From the NCBI GenBank assembly GCA_964503475.1, contig CAZCZU010000007.1, positions 15,906 to 79,905 on the forward strand: a DNA stretch of 64,000 nucleotides. Direction: 5' to 3'. Both the position numbers and the translations under genes were made by a program. The stretch comes from CAZCZU01 sp964503475. GTDB lineage: Bacteria; Pseudomonadota; Zetaproteobacteria; Mariprofundales; Mariprofundaceae. The stretch's first letter is position 1, and each line of letters opens with the position of its first letter. The notes under the pieces were generated by a model that did not search any database, had not been told where the DNA came from, and saw nothing but the letters and a program-made list of their open reading frames with translations. Of this stretch, positions 23,250 through 32,440 are shown one piece after another.

Positions 23250-24110
23250 TCAGGTGAGGCGGATGCCGTCCTTGCCGATGGTGATCTCGCGTTGTTTGTA
23301 GAGGGCACCGATCGTCTTCTTGAACATCGCCTTGCTGATACCGAACTGCGCTTTGATGTCGGCCGGATCGCTCTTGTCGGAGAGGGGCAGGAAACCGCCT
23401 GCCTGTTCCAGTGCAGTCAGGATCATTTCGCCCACTTCACCGCTCTTCTCGCTCGGCTTCAGGTGCAGGCAGAGATCGATGCGGCCATCCTCGCGCACCT
23501 GCTTGATGTAGCCGGCGAGTTTTTCGCCGCGCTTCAGCTCGCGCACCATATCGTGGCGGTGCAACAGGCCCCAGTGGCTGTTGTTGACCACCAGCTTGTA
23601 GCCGAGATCGGTTTTGGCGGCGTTGAAGAGCTGCACCTCCTGACCCGGTTCGTACTCGCCATGCGCTTCATCGGAGATGAAATCGTCCAGCTTGGCGGAG
23701 GCGGCAATACGGCCACCGGCATCGTCGAGAAAGAGAAAGACGATGTAGGATTTGCCTGCCTCGATACGGGTGATCTGCTCGTTGAAGGGCAGGAGCAGAT
23801 CCTTGGGAAGGCCCCAGTCGAAAAAGATGCCGTGCTTCGTAACCGAAACCGCCTTCAGTAGTGCCACCTCACCGACCATGGCGTAGGGACGCTCAGTGGT
23901 GGCGATGATGCGGTCTTCCGAATCGAAGTAGATGAAGACCTCGATCTCATCATCGACCTTGCACCCTTGAGGTACATAGCGTTTGGGCAGCAGGATATTG
24001 CCAAAGCCGCCCTGCTCGATATCGCCGCCGTCGAGAAAGAGGCCGAAATCGACCTCTTTGACGACTTTCAGGCGGTTCAGGCGCCCGATCTGTACCGCAG
24101 GCTTGTTCAC
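23250..24110 (-). CDS. cvfB: CvfB/YitL-type S1-like RNA-binding protein
   Basis: The 286-residue product matches the CvfB family: an N-terminal OB-fold (GRLNRLKVVKEVDFGLFL), further S1-like domains (about residues 70-140 and 145-215, with the second containing GYKLVVNNSHWGLLHR) and a C-terminal winged-helix region (about 225-286). CvfB binds RNA and affects virulence and expression in staphylococci; the role outside Gram-positives is little known. The start is a GTG that overlaps the stop of the upstream ppiC gene as GTGA, so translation is coupled. Next comes the pseudouridine synthase gene; all three act on protein or RNA folding and modification. Confidence 0.9.
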   Translation of the reverse strand: MNKPAVQIGRLNRLKVVKEVDFGLFLDGGDIEQGGFGNILLPKRYVPQGCKVDDEIEVFIYFDSEDRIIATTERPYAMVGEVALLKAVSVTKHGIFFDWGLPKDLLLPFNEQITRIEAGKSYIVFLFLDDAGGRIAASAKLDDFISDEAHGEYEPGQEVQLFNAAKTDLGYKLVVNNSHWGLLHRHDMVRELKRGEKLAGYIKQVREDGRIDLCLHLKPSEKSGEVGEMILTALEQAGGFLPLSDKSDPADIKAQFGISKAMFKKTIGALYKQREITIGKDGIRLT

Positions 24111-24412
24111 CCGTCGCTACGCCCGGTGATTTCGATCAGGTGGAAACCGAACTGGGTGGCCACCGGGCCATGCACCTTGTGCAGCTCGCCCGTAAATACC
24201 ACATCGTCGAACGGCTTCACCATCTGGCCCTGGCTGAAGGTGCCCAGGTCGCCGCCTTTCTGACCGGATGGACAGTCGGAGTACTCTTTGGCTACGGCAG
24301 CGAAATCGGCACCGGCCTCGATGTCTGCTTTGAGTTTTTCACATAGCGCCTTCTCCTTGACCAGGATATGGCGGGCTGAGGCCGTCGGGCCTTTCTTTCC
24401 GAATCCGAACAT
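24107..24412 (-). CDS. ppiC: Parvulin-type peptidyl-prolyl isomerase
   Basis: A 101-residue single-domain parvulin. It has the family order SARHILVKEK, DFAAVAKEYSDCPSG, GGDLGTFSQGQMVKPFDDVVF and QFGFHLIEITGR. The length is close to E. coli PpiC (93 residues). No signal peptide, so it is cytoplasmic. It catalyses cis-trans isomerisation of peptide bonds before proline and assists folding. GAGG lies eight bases before the ATG. It leads the operon ppiC-cvfB-rluA, and its stop overlaps the cvfB start. Confidence 0.93.
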   Translation of the reverse strand: MFGFGKKGPTASARHILVKEKALCEKLKADIEAGADFAAVAKEYSDCPSGQKGGDLGTFSQGQMVKPFDDVVFTGELHKVHGPVATQFGFHLIEITGRSDG

Positions 24413-24488
24413 ATTGAAACCTCACAAAACAAAGTGGCGGGCAGGCTAACCGATCCGGCGCCCGATGGCGCGCAGGGATGTCGTCGCC

Positions 24489-25034
24489 TCAGAAATTGTA
24501 GCCGATGGTTAGCGCGATGCCGTCGATGGTGGAGTCGATGCCGGTACCGAGGTTGACGTTCTGCCAGTAGCGCAGCCATTCGGCGCTGCCGCTCCACTGG
24601 CCGGCGAGCATTTCGATGCCGCCGCCGTAGCTGATCCCCTGGCGGCTGGTATTGCCGGTCAGGCTGCCGCCGGCGGTGACGGTACCGGTGCTGGTGCCGA
24701 ACAGCCCGTAGAGGCGGAAGGTATCGTCGAACGGAATCCGTCCCCGGAACAGCAGCGAACTCATGGTTCCGTCCTGCGTGGCTCCGATCTGGGTCAGGTC
24801 TGCCTTGCCGGTCATGCCCAGGCGAACCTCCAGTCCCAGGTACTCGTTGAAATTAGAGCCGAACTGGAACATGACACCGGTGCTATTACCACTGCCAGTG
24901 CCGAACGGTGTGGTTACACTTTGGTTGAAGAGCACGGCCGACAGGCCGGTATAGAGTCCGTCGGCTGCAGCCGGCATGGTGGTGGCCAGGCAGAGCACGA
25001 TGCCGGCTACCAGTTGCTTGGTTCTGTTTATCAT
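24489..25034 (-). CDS. Small outer-membrane beta-barrel protein
   Basis: From the ATG at 25034 (site GAGGGACAACC) the product is 181 residues with a signal peptide (hydrophobic core LVAGIVLCLAT, cleavage after MPAAA). The mature part looks like an eight-stranded OmpA/OmpW-sized barrel: alternating strands such as YLGLEVRLGMTG, SLLFRGRIPF, FRLYGLFGTSTG and the final IDGIALTIGYNF, ending in Phe as barrel-assembly signals do. A longer frame to 25115 adds an N-terminus that would disrupt the signal peptide. It is alone, between ppiC and the polyamine operon. Function unknown; channel or structural. Confidence 0.8.
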   Translation of the reverse strand: MINRTKQLVAGIVLCLATTMPAAADGLYTGLSAVLFNQSVTTPFGTGSGNSTGVMFQFGSNFNEYLGLEVRLGMTGKADLTQIGATQDGTMSSLLFRGRIPFDDTFRLYGLFGTSTGTVTAGGSLTGNTSRQGISYGGGIEMLAGQWSGSAEWLRYWQNVNLGTGIDSTIDGIALTIGYNF

Positions 25035-25153
25035 GGTTGTCCCTCTTATGCTGCCGCGATATCGGCAGGCCCTCATGGCGTTTGAATATGCCGCTTCGTT
25101 GCTACAGGTCAACATGAGCTGCGGCTGTATCTCGTGACACCGGCCTGCAACGC

Positions 25154-26290
25154 TTAAGAGAGGCGCGCCTTGAAATCCTCGTAAGTGAAGCGGCGCACCA
25201 CATCCAGCTCGCCCGTCAGGCGCAGGATGGAGATGTCGGGATGGCGTACGCCATTGAACATCGTCGTTTTGACCATGGTGTAGTGGATCATGTCCTCGAA
25301 CACCAGACGCGAACCGATCGAGAGCGGTGCGTCGAACGAATAGTCGCCAATGACGTCACCGGCAAGGCACGACATGCCGCCGAGGCGATAGGTATGTGGC
25401 TTCTCATTCGCTTCACCTGTGCCGGTGATGGCGGGGCGGTAGGGCATCTCCAGCACGTCAGGCATGTGGGCCGTGGCCGAGATATCGAGAATGGCGACGG
25501 GAAGCTGATCGGTGGGCACGATATCGAGCACCGAAGCGACCAGTTCGCCTGTACGCCATGCAACGGCACCGCCCGGCTCCAGGTATACCTTCACGCCCCA
25601 GCGCTCTCTGAAGGCGCGTATGCGGTTGATCAGCAGCTGAACATCATAGCCTTCGCGGGTCATCAGGTGGCCGCCGCCGAAGTTGACCCATTTCAGCTGC
25701 GGAATCAGGTGGCCGAAGCGGGCCTCGAAGGCATCGATCAGCTTGACCGAGGATTGGGCCAGATTCTCGCACAAGGCATGGGCATGCAGCCCTTCGATGC
25801 CGGCGAGGTCCGCCCCCTCAAGGTGCTCCGGGCGGACGCCGAGGCGGGAGCCCGAAAAGCAGGGATTGTAGAGATCGGTCTCCACTTCGGCAATGCCCGG
25901 ATTGACGCGCAGGCCGCAGGAGCGCCCGGCAGCCATCGCCTTCGGGCCGAACTGCTGCCACTGCGCCACCGAATTGAAGACGATATGTCCGGCCATGGAG
26001 ACGATCTCGTCGAACTCGTCCGCCCGGTAGGCGGCCGAGTAGATGTGCGATTCCCCCCGGAACTCATCGTGCGAAAGCTTCAGCTCCCACAGCGAACTTG
26101 CCGTGCATCCGGGAAGATACTGGCGCACCAGATCGAAAGCCGACCACATGGCAAAGCCCTTCAGCGCCAGAATGATGGTGCAGCCGGCTTCATCCTGTAC
26201 CCGCCGCATCAGCTCAAGGTTGGCCTTAAGCTTTGCTTCCTGCAGCACGTATGCCGGTGAGGGACAGTTATTCACCCATGCCGGTATCAT
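25154..26290 (-). CDS. nspC: Carboxynorspermidine/carboxyspermidine decarboxylase
   Basis: A PLP enzyme of the alanine-racemase fold that removes the carboxyl group from carboxyspermidine (or carboxynorspermidine) to give spermidine (or norspermidine). The 378-residue product has the PLP-binding Lys in IILALKGFAMWS, SSLWELKLSHDE, the glycine motif WVNFGGGHLMTR, LEPGGAVAWRTGELV and the C-terminal GMSCLAGDVIGDYSF with the active-site Cys. I use the ATG at 26290 because the family starts at about this point (IPAWVNNCPSPAYVL) and because it avoids overlap with the upstream gene. It follows the dehydrogenase by 19 bases. Confidence 0.95.
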   Translation of the reverse strand: MIPAWVNNCPSPAYVLQEAKLKANLELMRRVQDEAGCTIILALKGFAMWSAFDLVRQYLPGCTASSLWELKLSHDEFRGESHIYSAAYRADEFDEIVSMAGHIVFNSVAQWQQFGPKAMAAGRSCGLRVNPGIAEVETDLYNPCFSGSRLGVRPEHLEGADLAGIEGLHAHALCENLAQSSVKLIDAFEARFGHLIPQLKWVNFGGGHLMTREGYDVQLLINRIRAFRERWGVKVYLEPGGAVAWRTGELVASVLDIVPTDQLPVAILDISATAHMPDVLEMPYRPAITGTGEANEKPHTYRLGGMSCLAGDVIGDYSFDAPLSIGSRLVFEDMIHYTMVKTTMFNGVRHPDISILRLTGELDVVRRFTYEDFKARLS

Positions 26291-26309
26291 GTCGGTGGCG
26301 TTAGCCAAC

Positions 26310-27533
26310 TTATTCGGTATCGCCGGTGATGACGTCGAGCGGCTGGAAGGGGACATCGACCCACGGCAGGCCGTACTTGTTCAGATCGGCCATGAACGGA
26401 TCGGGATCGAGCTGCTCCATGTTCCAGACACCCGGCTTCATCCACTGGCCGGTCATCATCTGCTTGGCGCCGATCATGGCCGGTACGCCGGTGGTGAAGG
26501 AGACGGCCTGGGCGTTGGTCTCCTTATACGCCTCCTGATGGTCGCAGACGTTGTAGATGTAGCGGGTGAACGGCTCACCGCCGTCCTTCGTGCCGGTCAC
26601 GATGCAGCCGATATTGGTCTTGCCTTTCGTGCGCGGACCAAGACTGGCCGGATCCGGCAGCAGCGCCTTCAGGAACTGGATCGGGACGATCTTTTGGCCC
26701 TGGAATTCGATCGGTTCGATCGAGTCGAGGCCGATGTTGCGGAACACCTCCAGATGCTTGAGGTAGGCATCGCCAAAGGTCATCCAGAAACGGATGCGGT
26801 TCACGCCGGGCAGGTTCTGGGCCAGCGACTCCAGCTCTTCGTGGTAGAGCAGGTACATGGTCTTCGGACCGACCTGATCAAAGTCGAACTCGCGCTTGTA
26901 CTGCATCGGATGGGTCTCGATCCAGTGGCCATTCTTGAAGTAGCGGCCGTTGGCAGTCACTTCGCGGATATTGATCTCCGGATTGAAGTTGGTGGCGAAG
27001 GCATAGCCATGATCGCCGCCGTTGCAGTCGAGGATGTCGACGGTTTCTACATTGTCGAAGTGGTGTTTGACGGCATGGGCACAGAAGACGTTGGTCACAC
27101 CGGGGTCGAAACCGGAGCCGAGCAGGGCCATCAGGCCTGCCTGTTCAAACTTCTCGCGGTAGGCCCACTGCCAGCTGTACTCGAACTTCGCCTCGTCGAG
27201 TGGCTCGTAGTTGGCCGTGTCGAGGTAGTGTACGCCCGTCTCCAGGCAGGCATCCATGATGGTCAGGTCCTGGTAGGGAAGGGCGACATTGATGACCATG
27301 GCCGGCTTCACGTCGCGGATCAGGACGACCAGCTCCGGTACCTTGTCGGCATCGACCTGGGCGGTGGCGATGTCACGTCCGGTTTTCTCCCTGATTTCGG
27401 AAGCGATCTCGTCGCACTTGGCTTTGGTGCGGCTGGCCAGCGTGATCGATTCGAACACCTCCGGCACCTGGGCACATTTGTGGGCCACAACACGCCCGAC
27501 GCCACCGGCGCCGATAATCAGAACATTGGCCAT
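26310..27533 (-). CDS. Carboxynorspermidine/carboxyspermidine dehydrogenase
   Basis: A 407-residue member of the saccharopine-dehydrogenase family. The N-terminal Rossmann motif is VLIIGAGGVGRVVAHKCAQ, followed by NVALPYQDLTIMDACLETG, YLDTANYEP and LLGSGFDPGVTNVF, which identify the carboxynorspermidine synthase (CANSDH) branch. It joins putrescine (or diaminopropane) to aspartate semialdehyde and reduces the imine with NADPH, giving carboxyspermidine for the next enzyme. The ATG has GGAGG upstream at a slightly long spacing. It sits between agmatinase and the decarboxylase, so the operon supplies putrescine and turns it into spermidine. Confidence 0.95.
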   Translation of the reverse strand: MANVLIIGAGGVGRVVAHKCAQVPEVFESITLASRTKAKCDEIASEIREKTGRDIATAQVDADKVPELVVLIRDVKPAMVINVALPYQDLTIMDACLETGVHYLDTANYEPLDEAKFEYSWQWAYREKFEQAGLMALLGSGFDPGVTNVFCAHAVKHHFDNVETVDILDCNGGDHGYAFATNFNPEINIREVTANGRYFKNGHWIETHPMQYKREFDFDQVGPKTMYLLYHEELESLAQNLPGVNRIRFWMTFGDAYLKHLEVFRNIGLDSIEPIEFQGQKIVPIQFLKALLPDPASLGPRTKGKTNIGCIVTGTKDGGEPFTRYIYNVCDHQEAYKETNAQAVSFTTGVPAMIGAKQMMTGQWMKPGVWNMEQLDPDPFMADLNKYGLPWVDVPFQPLDVITGDTE

Positions 27534-27621
27534 AATGATGAAACCTCCATGTCGGTTATACGGTATGTAAGCAGAGAGGGAGCAGCCGGATCAACCCCGG
27601 ATTTTGCACAGCCGGCGGATA

Positions 27622-28467
27622 TTAGGACTGCACCGGGCGGGCGGCAATCAGAAGCATCTCGCGCACGCATTTGGCGGCCAGCACCGAGGAGCAGCCGGAG
27701 GCATCGAGCTGCGGCGCAAGCTCGACGGCATCGCATCCCACGAGATTGCAGCCATCGAGAGTTGTGATCAGACGCTGGAAATCCCACCAGTTAATACCGC
27801 CCGGTTCCGGGGTGCCGGTGCCCGGGAAGAGCGAGGGATCGAAGACATCGAGATCGACGGTGAGATAGAGCGGCCGGTCACCCACCCATTCACGCAGGTG
27901 ATCGAGATCTTCCTGCCGGAAGGTGGTCAGCGTCCCGTGGTCGCGCATGACGGTATACTCATCCCGGGTGCCGGAGCGGATGCCGATCTGGCGGATGCGG
28001 TCGAAACCGATCAGCTCGCCGACATGGCGCATGACGGTGGCATGCGAAAGCGAATCACCCAGCCAGTCATGGCGCTGGTCGGCATGGGCATCGAGCTGGA
28101 TAACGACCAGATCAGGGTGATCGGCATGTACCGCCTGGATAGCCGGCAGGCTGACCAGATGCTCCCCTCCCAGCAGGAAGGGTACGGGGCCGTCGGCCAC
28201 GCAATCGCGCACCGCCTCTCGAATAATATCGAGGGTGCGCTCCTTGTTGCCGGGCGGCAGCTCCAGGTCACCGGCATCGGCGAAGCGGATATCCTCCAGG
28301 TCGCGGTCGAGTACCGGCGAATAGGTTTCAATGCCGTCTGATACTTCGCGGATAGCGGCGGGCCCGAAGCGGGAGCCGGGACGAAAGGAGACGGTACCAT
28401 CGAACGGCGCCCCGATCAGGCGGATATCGTGCGTCTCATCCAGAGAAGTCGCAGCCATATAGCTCAT
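27622..28467 (-). CDS. speB: Agmatinase / ureohydrolase
   Basis: A 281-residue arginase-family enzyme with the manganese-binding motifs GGEHLVSLP, QLDAHADQR and DLDVFDPSLFPGTGTPEPGG. The last motif and the length point to agmatinase, which splits agmatine to putrescine and urea. Its place before the carboxyspermidine genes supports this. The start at 28467 follows GTGGAG at eight bases; an upstream in-frame start (28503) and one three codons later are possible but less good. Its promoter must lie in the repeat-filled gap upstream. No arginine decarboxylase is in the window. Confidence 0.93.
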   Translation of the reverse strand: MSYMAATSLDETHDIRLIGAPFDGTVSFRPGSRFGPAAIREVSDGIETYSPVLDRDLEDIRFADAGDLELPPGNKERTLDIIREAVRDCVADGPVPFLLGGEHLVSLPAIQAVHADHPDLVVIQLDAHADQRHDWLGDSLSHATVMRHVGELIGFDRIRQIGIRSGTRDEYTVMRDHGTLTTFRQEDLDHLREWVGDRPLYLTVDLDVFDPSLFPGTGTPEPGGINWWDFQRLITTLDGCNLVGCDAVELAPQLDASGCSSVLAAKCVREMLLIAARPVQS

Positions 28468-28588
28468 GCCAATACTCCACGGGCCGAATGCCCGACAAGA
28501 CAATAGGCGCCTAGGGGCGCGCTCACAATGTTACTTAGCTTATGAACCGGGTGGAAGCCAACTTATGCCGAACCATGAAGCACCTATC

Positions 28589-28699
28589 GTCCATGGATGG
28601 ACAGCAAATCGAATGCGTCAGCGAGTCGATTTGTGAGCCTGCGCGAAACCGCGCTTTCGTGCAGGCGTTCAAGGTAGATGGGCAGGAAGCTCATCTACC
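28589..28699. repeat. Structured intergenic repeat, copy A
   Basis: This unit has four hairpins in order: GTCCAT/ATGGAC (28589-28602); CAAATCGA/TCGATTTG (28605-28633); GCCTGCGCGAAA/TTTCGTGCAGGC, 12 bp with one G-T pair (28637-28666); and GGTAGATG/CATCTACC (28673-28699). The links GCGTCAGCGA, GTGAGCC, GCGTTCAAGG and GGCAGGAAGC are shared with copy B. It is too short and too structured to be coding. Confidence 0.8.
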
Positions 28700-28720
28700 G
28701 TTCAGCACAAGTCACCCATC

Positions 28721-28871
28721 GTCCATGGATGGACAGCACAAGCCGGCAGGATAGCCGGATTGGACGGCTTTGCCGCCGAAGGTGAGTGGCATGGACGCCA
28801 CGAATCATAAACGGCCGCACATGCGGCCCTTTTTGTAAGCCGGCATAAAATCGCATTTATGCCGGCGTTAA
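28721..28871. repeat. Structured intergenic repeat, rearranged copy C
   Basis: This copy starts with the same GTCCAT/ATGGAC hairpin (28721-28734) in the same context as copy A. It keeps a CCGGC-AGGATA-GCCGG hairpin, then carries about 80 bp of other sequence with a terminator-like hairpin. It ends with the third hairpin as GCCGGCATAAA/TTTATGCCGGC (28839-28866), again followed by GCGTTAAGG. It looks like an internally rearranged member of the family. Confidence 0.65.
28813..28834 (+). terminator. Terminator-like hairpin inside the repeat region
   Basis: GGCCGC and GCGGCC pair around ACAT and are followed by C and five Ts on the plus strand. No plus-strand gene precedes it, so it either ends a transcript of the repeats or is only part of the repeat. 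On the minus strand the run after the stem is only three Ts, so it would be a weak end for the pyruvate carboxylase operon. Confidence 0.45.
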
Positions 28872-28905
28872 GGCTGGAGGAGAGGGCCCGGAACAATCTC
28901 CCCTC

Positions 28906-29017
28906 AACCCATGGATGGGTTGCAATTCGAGCGCGTCAGCGAATCGATTTGTGAGCCCGCGTAAAACGACGCTTTTATGCGGGCGTTTAAGGCAGCCGGG
29001 CAGGAAGCCCGGATGCC
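28906..29017. repeat. Structured intergenic repeat, copy B
   Basis: The same order of hairpins as copy A, but with changed bases that still pair: AACCCAT/ATGGGTT (28906-28921), CAATTCGA/TCGATTTG (one mismatch), GCCCGCGTAAAA/TTTTATGCGGGC (28955-28984) and CCGGGC/GCCCGG (28996-29012). It ends three bases before the stop codon of pycB. The kept pairing despite base changes argues for selection on structure as RNA or single-stranded DNA. Confidence 0.8.
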
Positions 29018-29020
29018 GTT

Positions 29021-30865
29021 CTACTCGAGTTCAATCAGACATTCATCCGGATTGACGTTGTCACCCTCGGCAGCATGGATCGCCTTGACGGTGCCGGATA
29101 CCGGCGCATGCACCGGGTTCTCCATCTTCATCGCCTCGACCACCAGCAACGTGGCGCCTGCCTCAACGGCATCACCCACAGCCACGTTGATGGCCACGAT
29201 GCGGCCCGGCATTGAGGTGGTGACATCGCTGTCCTTGGTCGCTTTCGGACGACGGGAGCCGCGCGACGCCTTTTTGGCGTCGATGGCACCATCCTGGGTC
29301 GGCACGATCTCGGTCAATGTCTCGACGAAGACCTCTTCGAGCACATTGTCGACCTTGACGTAGAACGGGCGTACATCCTCGCTCTTGTGGCCGGTACCCT
29401 CGATCTTGATGTGGTACTCCTCACCGTGGATGGTGATGTTGAATTCGGTCGGTGCGAGTGCCGGGGCAGCCGCTGCAGTCGGCTCGGCCGGCTCCTCCTC
29501 CAGCGGTTCCGGCTTGAAGTTGCCGGAGTCGCGCTCCTCAAAGTACTCCAGGGCAATGGCCGGGAACATGGCGTAGGAGAGCACATCCTCGACCGCCTTG
29601 GCTTTGTCGCCCACCTCGCGGGTCAGCGCATCCAGCTCCGGCTCCAGCAGGTCGGCCGGACGTACGGTGACCGGCTCCTCATCGCCCAGGGCCAGCTTGC
29701 GCACCTCTTCGTTGACCTCGCCGAGCGGCTTGCCGTACATGCCCTTCAGATACGACTTGGTCTCGTTGGTGATGACCTTGTACTTCTTGCCGGAGACGAC
29801 ATTCAGTACCGCCTGGGTACCGACGATCTGGCTGGTCGGGGTGACCAGCGGCGGATAACCGAAATCCTTGCGTACGCGCGGAATCTCTTCCAGCACCTCG
29901 TCCATCTTGTCGGAGGCACCCTGCTCACGCAGCTGGTTGGCGAGATTGGAGATCATGCCGCCTGGAATCTGGTTGATGAAGACACGCGTATCGACGCCGG
30001 TGACATCCGATTCGAAACGCTTGTACTTCTTGCGCACCTGGCGGAAGTAGGCGGCGATCTCCTGCAGCAGCTCCAGGTCAAGGCCGGTATCGAACTCGCT
30101 GTTGGCGAAGGCAGCGACCATCGCTTCGGTCGGCGCATGGCTGGTGCCGCCGGCCAGCGGGCTGATGGCGGTGTCGATGATATCGCAGCCGGCGTGGACC
30201 GCTTCCCAGTGTACCAGTTCGGCCAGGCCGGCGGTGGCATGGCAGTGCAGGTGCAGCGGTGTGGAAACCTCTTTCTTGATGGCCGTGACCAGTTCACGGG
30301 CCGACTGCGGCGTCAACAGGCCTGCCATATCCTTGATGGCAACGGTGTCGCAGCCCATATCCTCGAAACCCTTGGCCAGATCGACGAAGTGGTCGAGCGT
30401 ATGCACCGGGCTGACGGTATAGCTGATGGCACCTTCGGCATGTTTGCCGTTCTCTTTCACCTGCTGGATGGCGACACGCACATTACGCAGGTCGTTCATG
30501 GCATCGAAGACGCGGAAGACGTCCACACCATTGGCCGCAGCCATATCGACGAACTTCTGCACCACATCGTCGGCGTAGTGGCGGTAACCGAGCAGATTCT
30601 GGCCGCGCAGCAGCATCTGGATCGGGGTGTTCGGCAGCGCTTTCTTGAGCTCGCGCAGACGCATCCACGGGCCCTCTTTCAGATAGCGCAGGCAGGTGTC
30701 GAAGGTGGCACCGCCCCAGGCCTCGATCGACCAGTAGCCCACTTTGTCGAGCTTGTCGCAGATCGGCAGCATGTCGTCCAGGCGCATGCGGGTGGCCAGC
30801 AGTGACTGGTGGCCGTCGCGCAGGGCCAGTTCGGTAATTGCCAGTTTCTTGGTCTTCTTTGTCAT
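29021..30865 (-). CDS. pycB: Pyruvate carboxylase subunit B (carboxyltransferase + biotin carrier)
   Basis: The 614-residue product has a carboxyltransferase domain (ITELALRDGHQSLLATRMR at residues 9-27, GGATFD, HCHATAGLAELVHWEA), the conserved PycB/OadA middle domain, a Pro/Ala/Glu linker near residues 460-485, and a C-terminal biotinyl domain with EAMKMENPV, where the second-motif Lys carries biotin. It transfers CO2 from biotin to pyruvate, giving oxaloacetate. OadA of sodium-pumping decarboxylases has the same layout, but no OadB or OadG is nearby and the biotin carboxylase subunit lies directly upstream, 17 bases away, so two-subunit pyruvate carboxylase is more likely. 2-Oxoglutarate carboxylase is a further alternative. 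AAAGGA precedes the ATG. Confidence 0.88.
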   Translation of the reverse strand: MTKKTKKLAITELALRDGHQSLLATRMRLDDMLPICDKLDKVGYWSIEAWGGATFDTCLRYLKEGPWMRLRELKKALPNTPIQMLLRGQNLLGYRHYADDVVQKFVDMAAANGVDVFRVFDAMNDLRNVRVAIQQVKENGKHAEGAISYTVSPVHTLDHFVDLAKGFEDMGCDTVAIKDMAGLLTPQSARELVTAIKKEVSTPLHLHCHATAGLAELVHWEAVHAGCDIIDTAISPLAGGTSHAPTEAMVAAFANSEFDTGLDLELLQEIAAYFRQVRKKYKRFESDVTGVDTRVFINQIPGGMISNLANQLREQGASDKMDEVLEEIPRVRKDFGYPPLVTPTSQIVGTQAVLNVVSGKKYKVITNETKSYLKGMYGKPLGEVNEEVRKLALGDEEPVTVRPADLLEPELDALTREVGDKAKAVEDVLSYAMFPAIALEYFEERDSGNFKPEPLEEEPAEPTAAAAPALAPTEFNITIHGEEYHIKIEGTGHKSEDVRPFYVKVDNVLEEVFVETLTEIVPTQDGAIDAKKASRGSRRPKATKDSDVTTSMPGRIVAINVAVGDAVEAGATLLVVEAMKMENPVHAPVSGTVKAIHAAEGDNVNPDECLIELE

Positions 30866-30882
30866 TCCACTATCCTTTCCGT

Positions 30883-32301
<1,419 letters not shown>

Positions 32302-32390
32302 GCGTTGAGCCTCCTTCCAATGGCGCTGCATCCTAGCTGAGTATAGGAGACGAAACAAATGCCGCCGCATCAACTTGCGGACAGCAGATA

Positions 32391-32420
32391 CAAAAAAGGC
32401 GGACCCGAAGGCCTGCCTTT
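32391..32420 (-). terminator. Terminator downstream of fba
   Basis: On the minus strand AAAGGCAGGCC and GGTCCGCCTTT pair around a TTCG loop, with one A-C mismatch and one G-T pair, and end in a run of six Ts. The hairpin begins about 20 bases after the fba stop. It separates the fba transcript from pycA-pycB, so these probably have their own promoter in 32302-32390. Confidence 0.8.
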
Positions 32421-32440
32421 CTTGCAATCACGCTCTGCAA

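Larger units (their letters stand above)
28468..29020. other. Gene-free region filled with structured repeats
   Basis: This stretch of 553 bp separates the polyamine operon from the pyruvate carboxylase genes, all read leftwards. I see no gene. Most of it (28589-29017) consists of about three copies of a repeat made of hairpins, listed separately. The part 28468-28588 should carry the promoter of the polyamine operon; it includes the 10-bp palindrome TAGGCGCCTA at 28504-28513. Confidence 0.7.

Noticed and set aside
26043..27767. 574-codon open frame antisense to the polyamine dehydrogenase and decarboxylase
   Set aside because: Shadow of well-identified genes; no family features.
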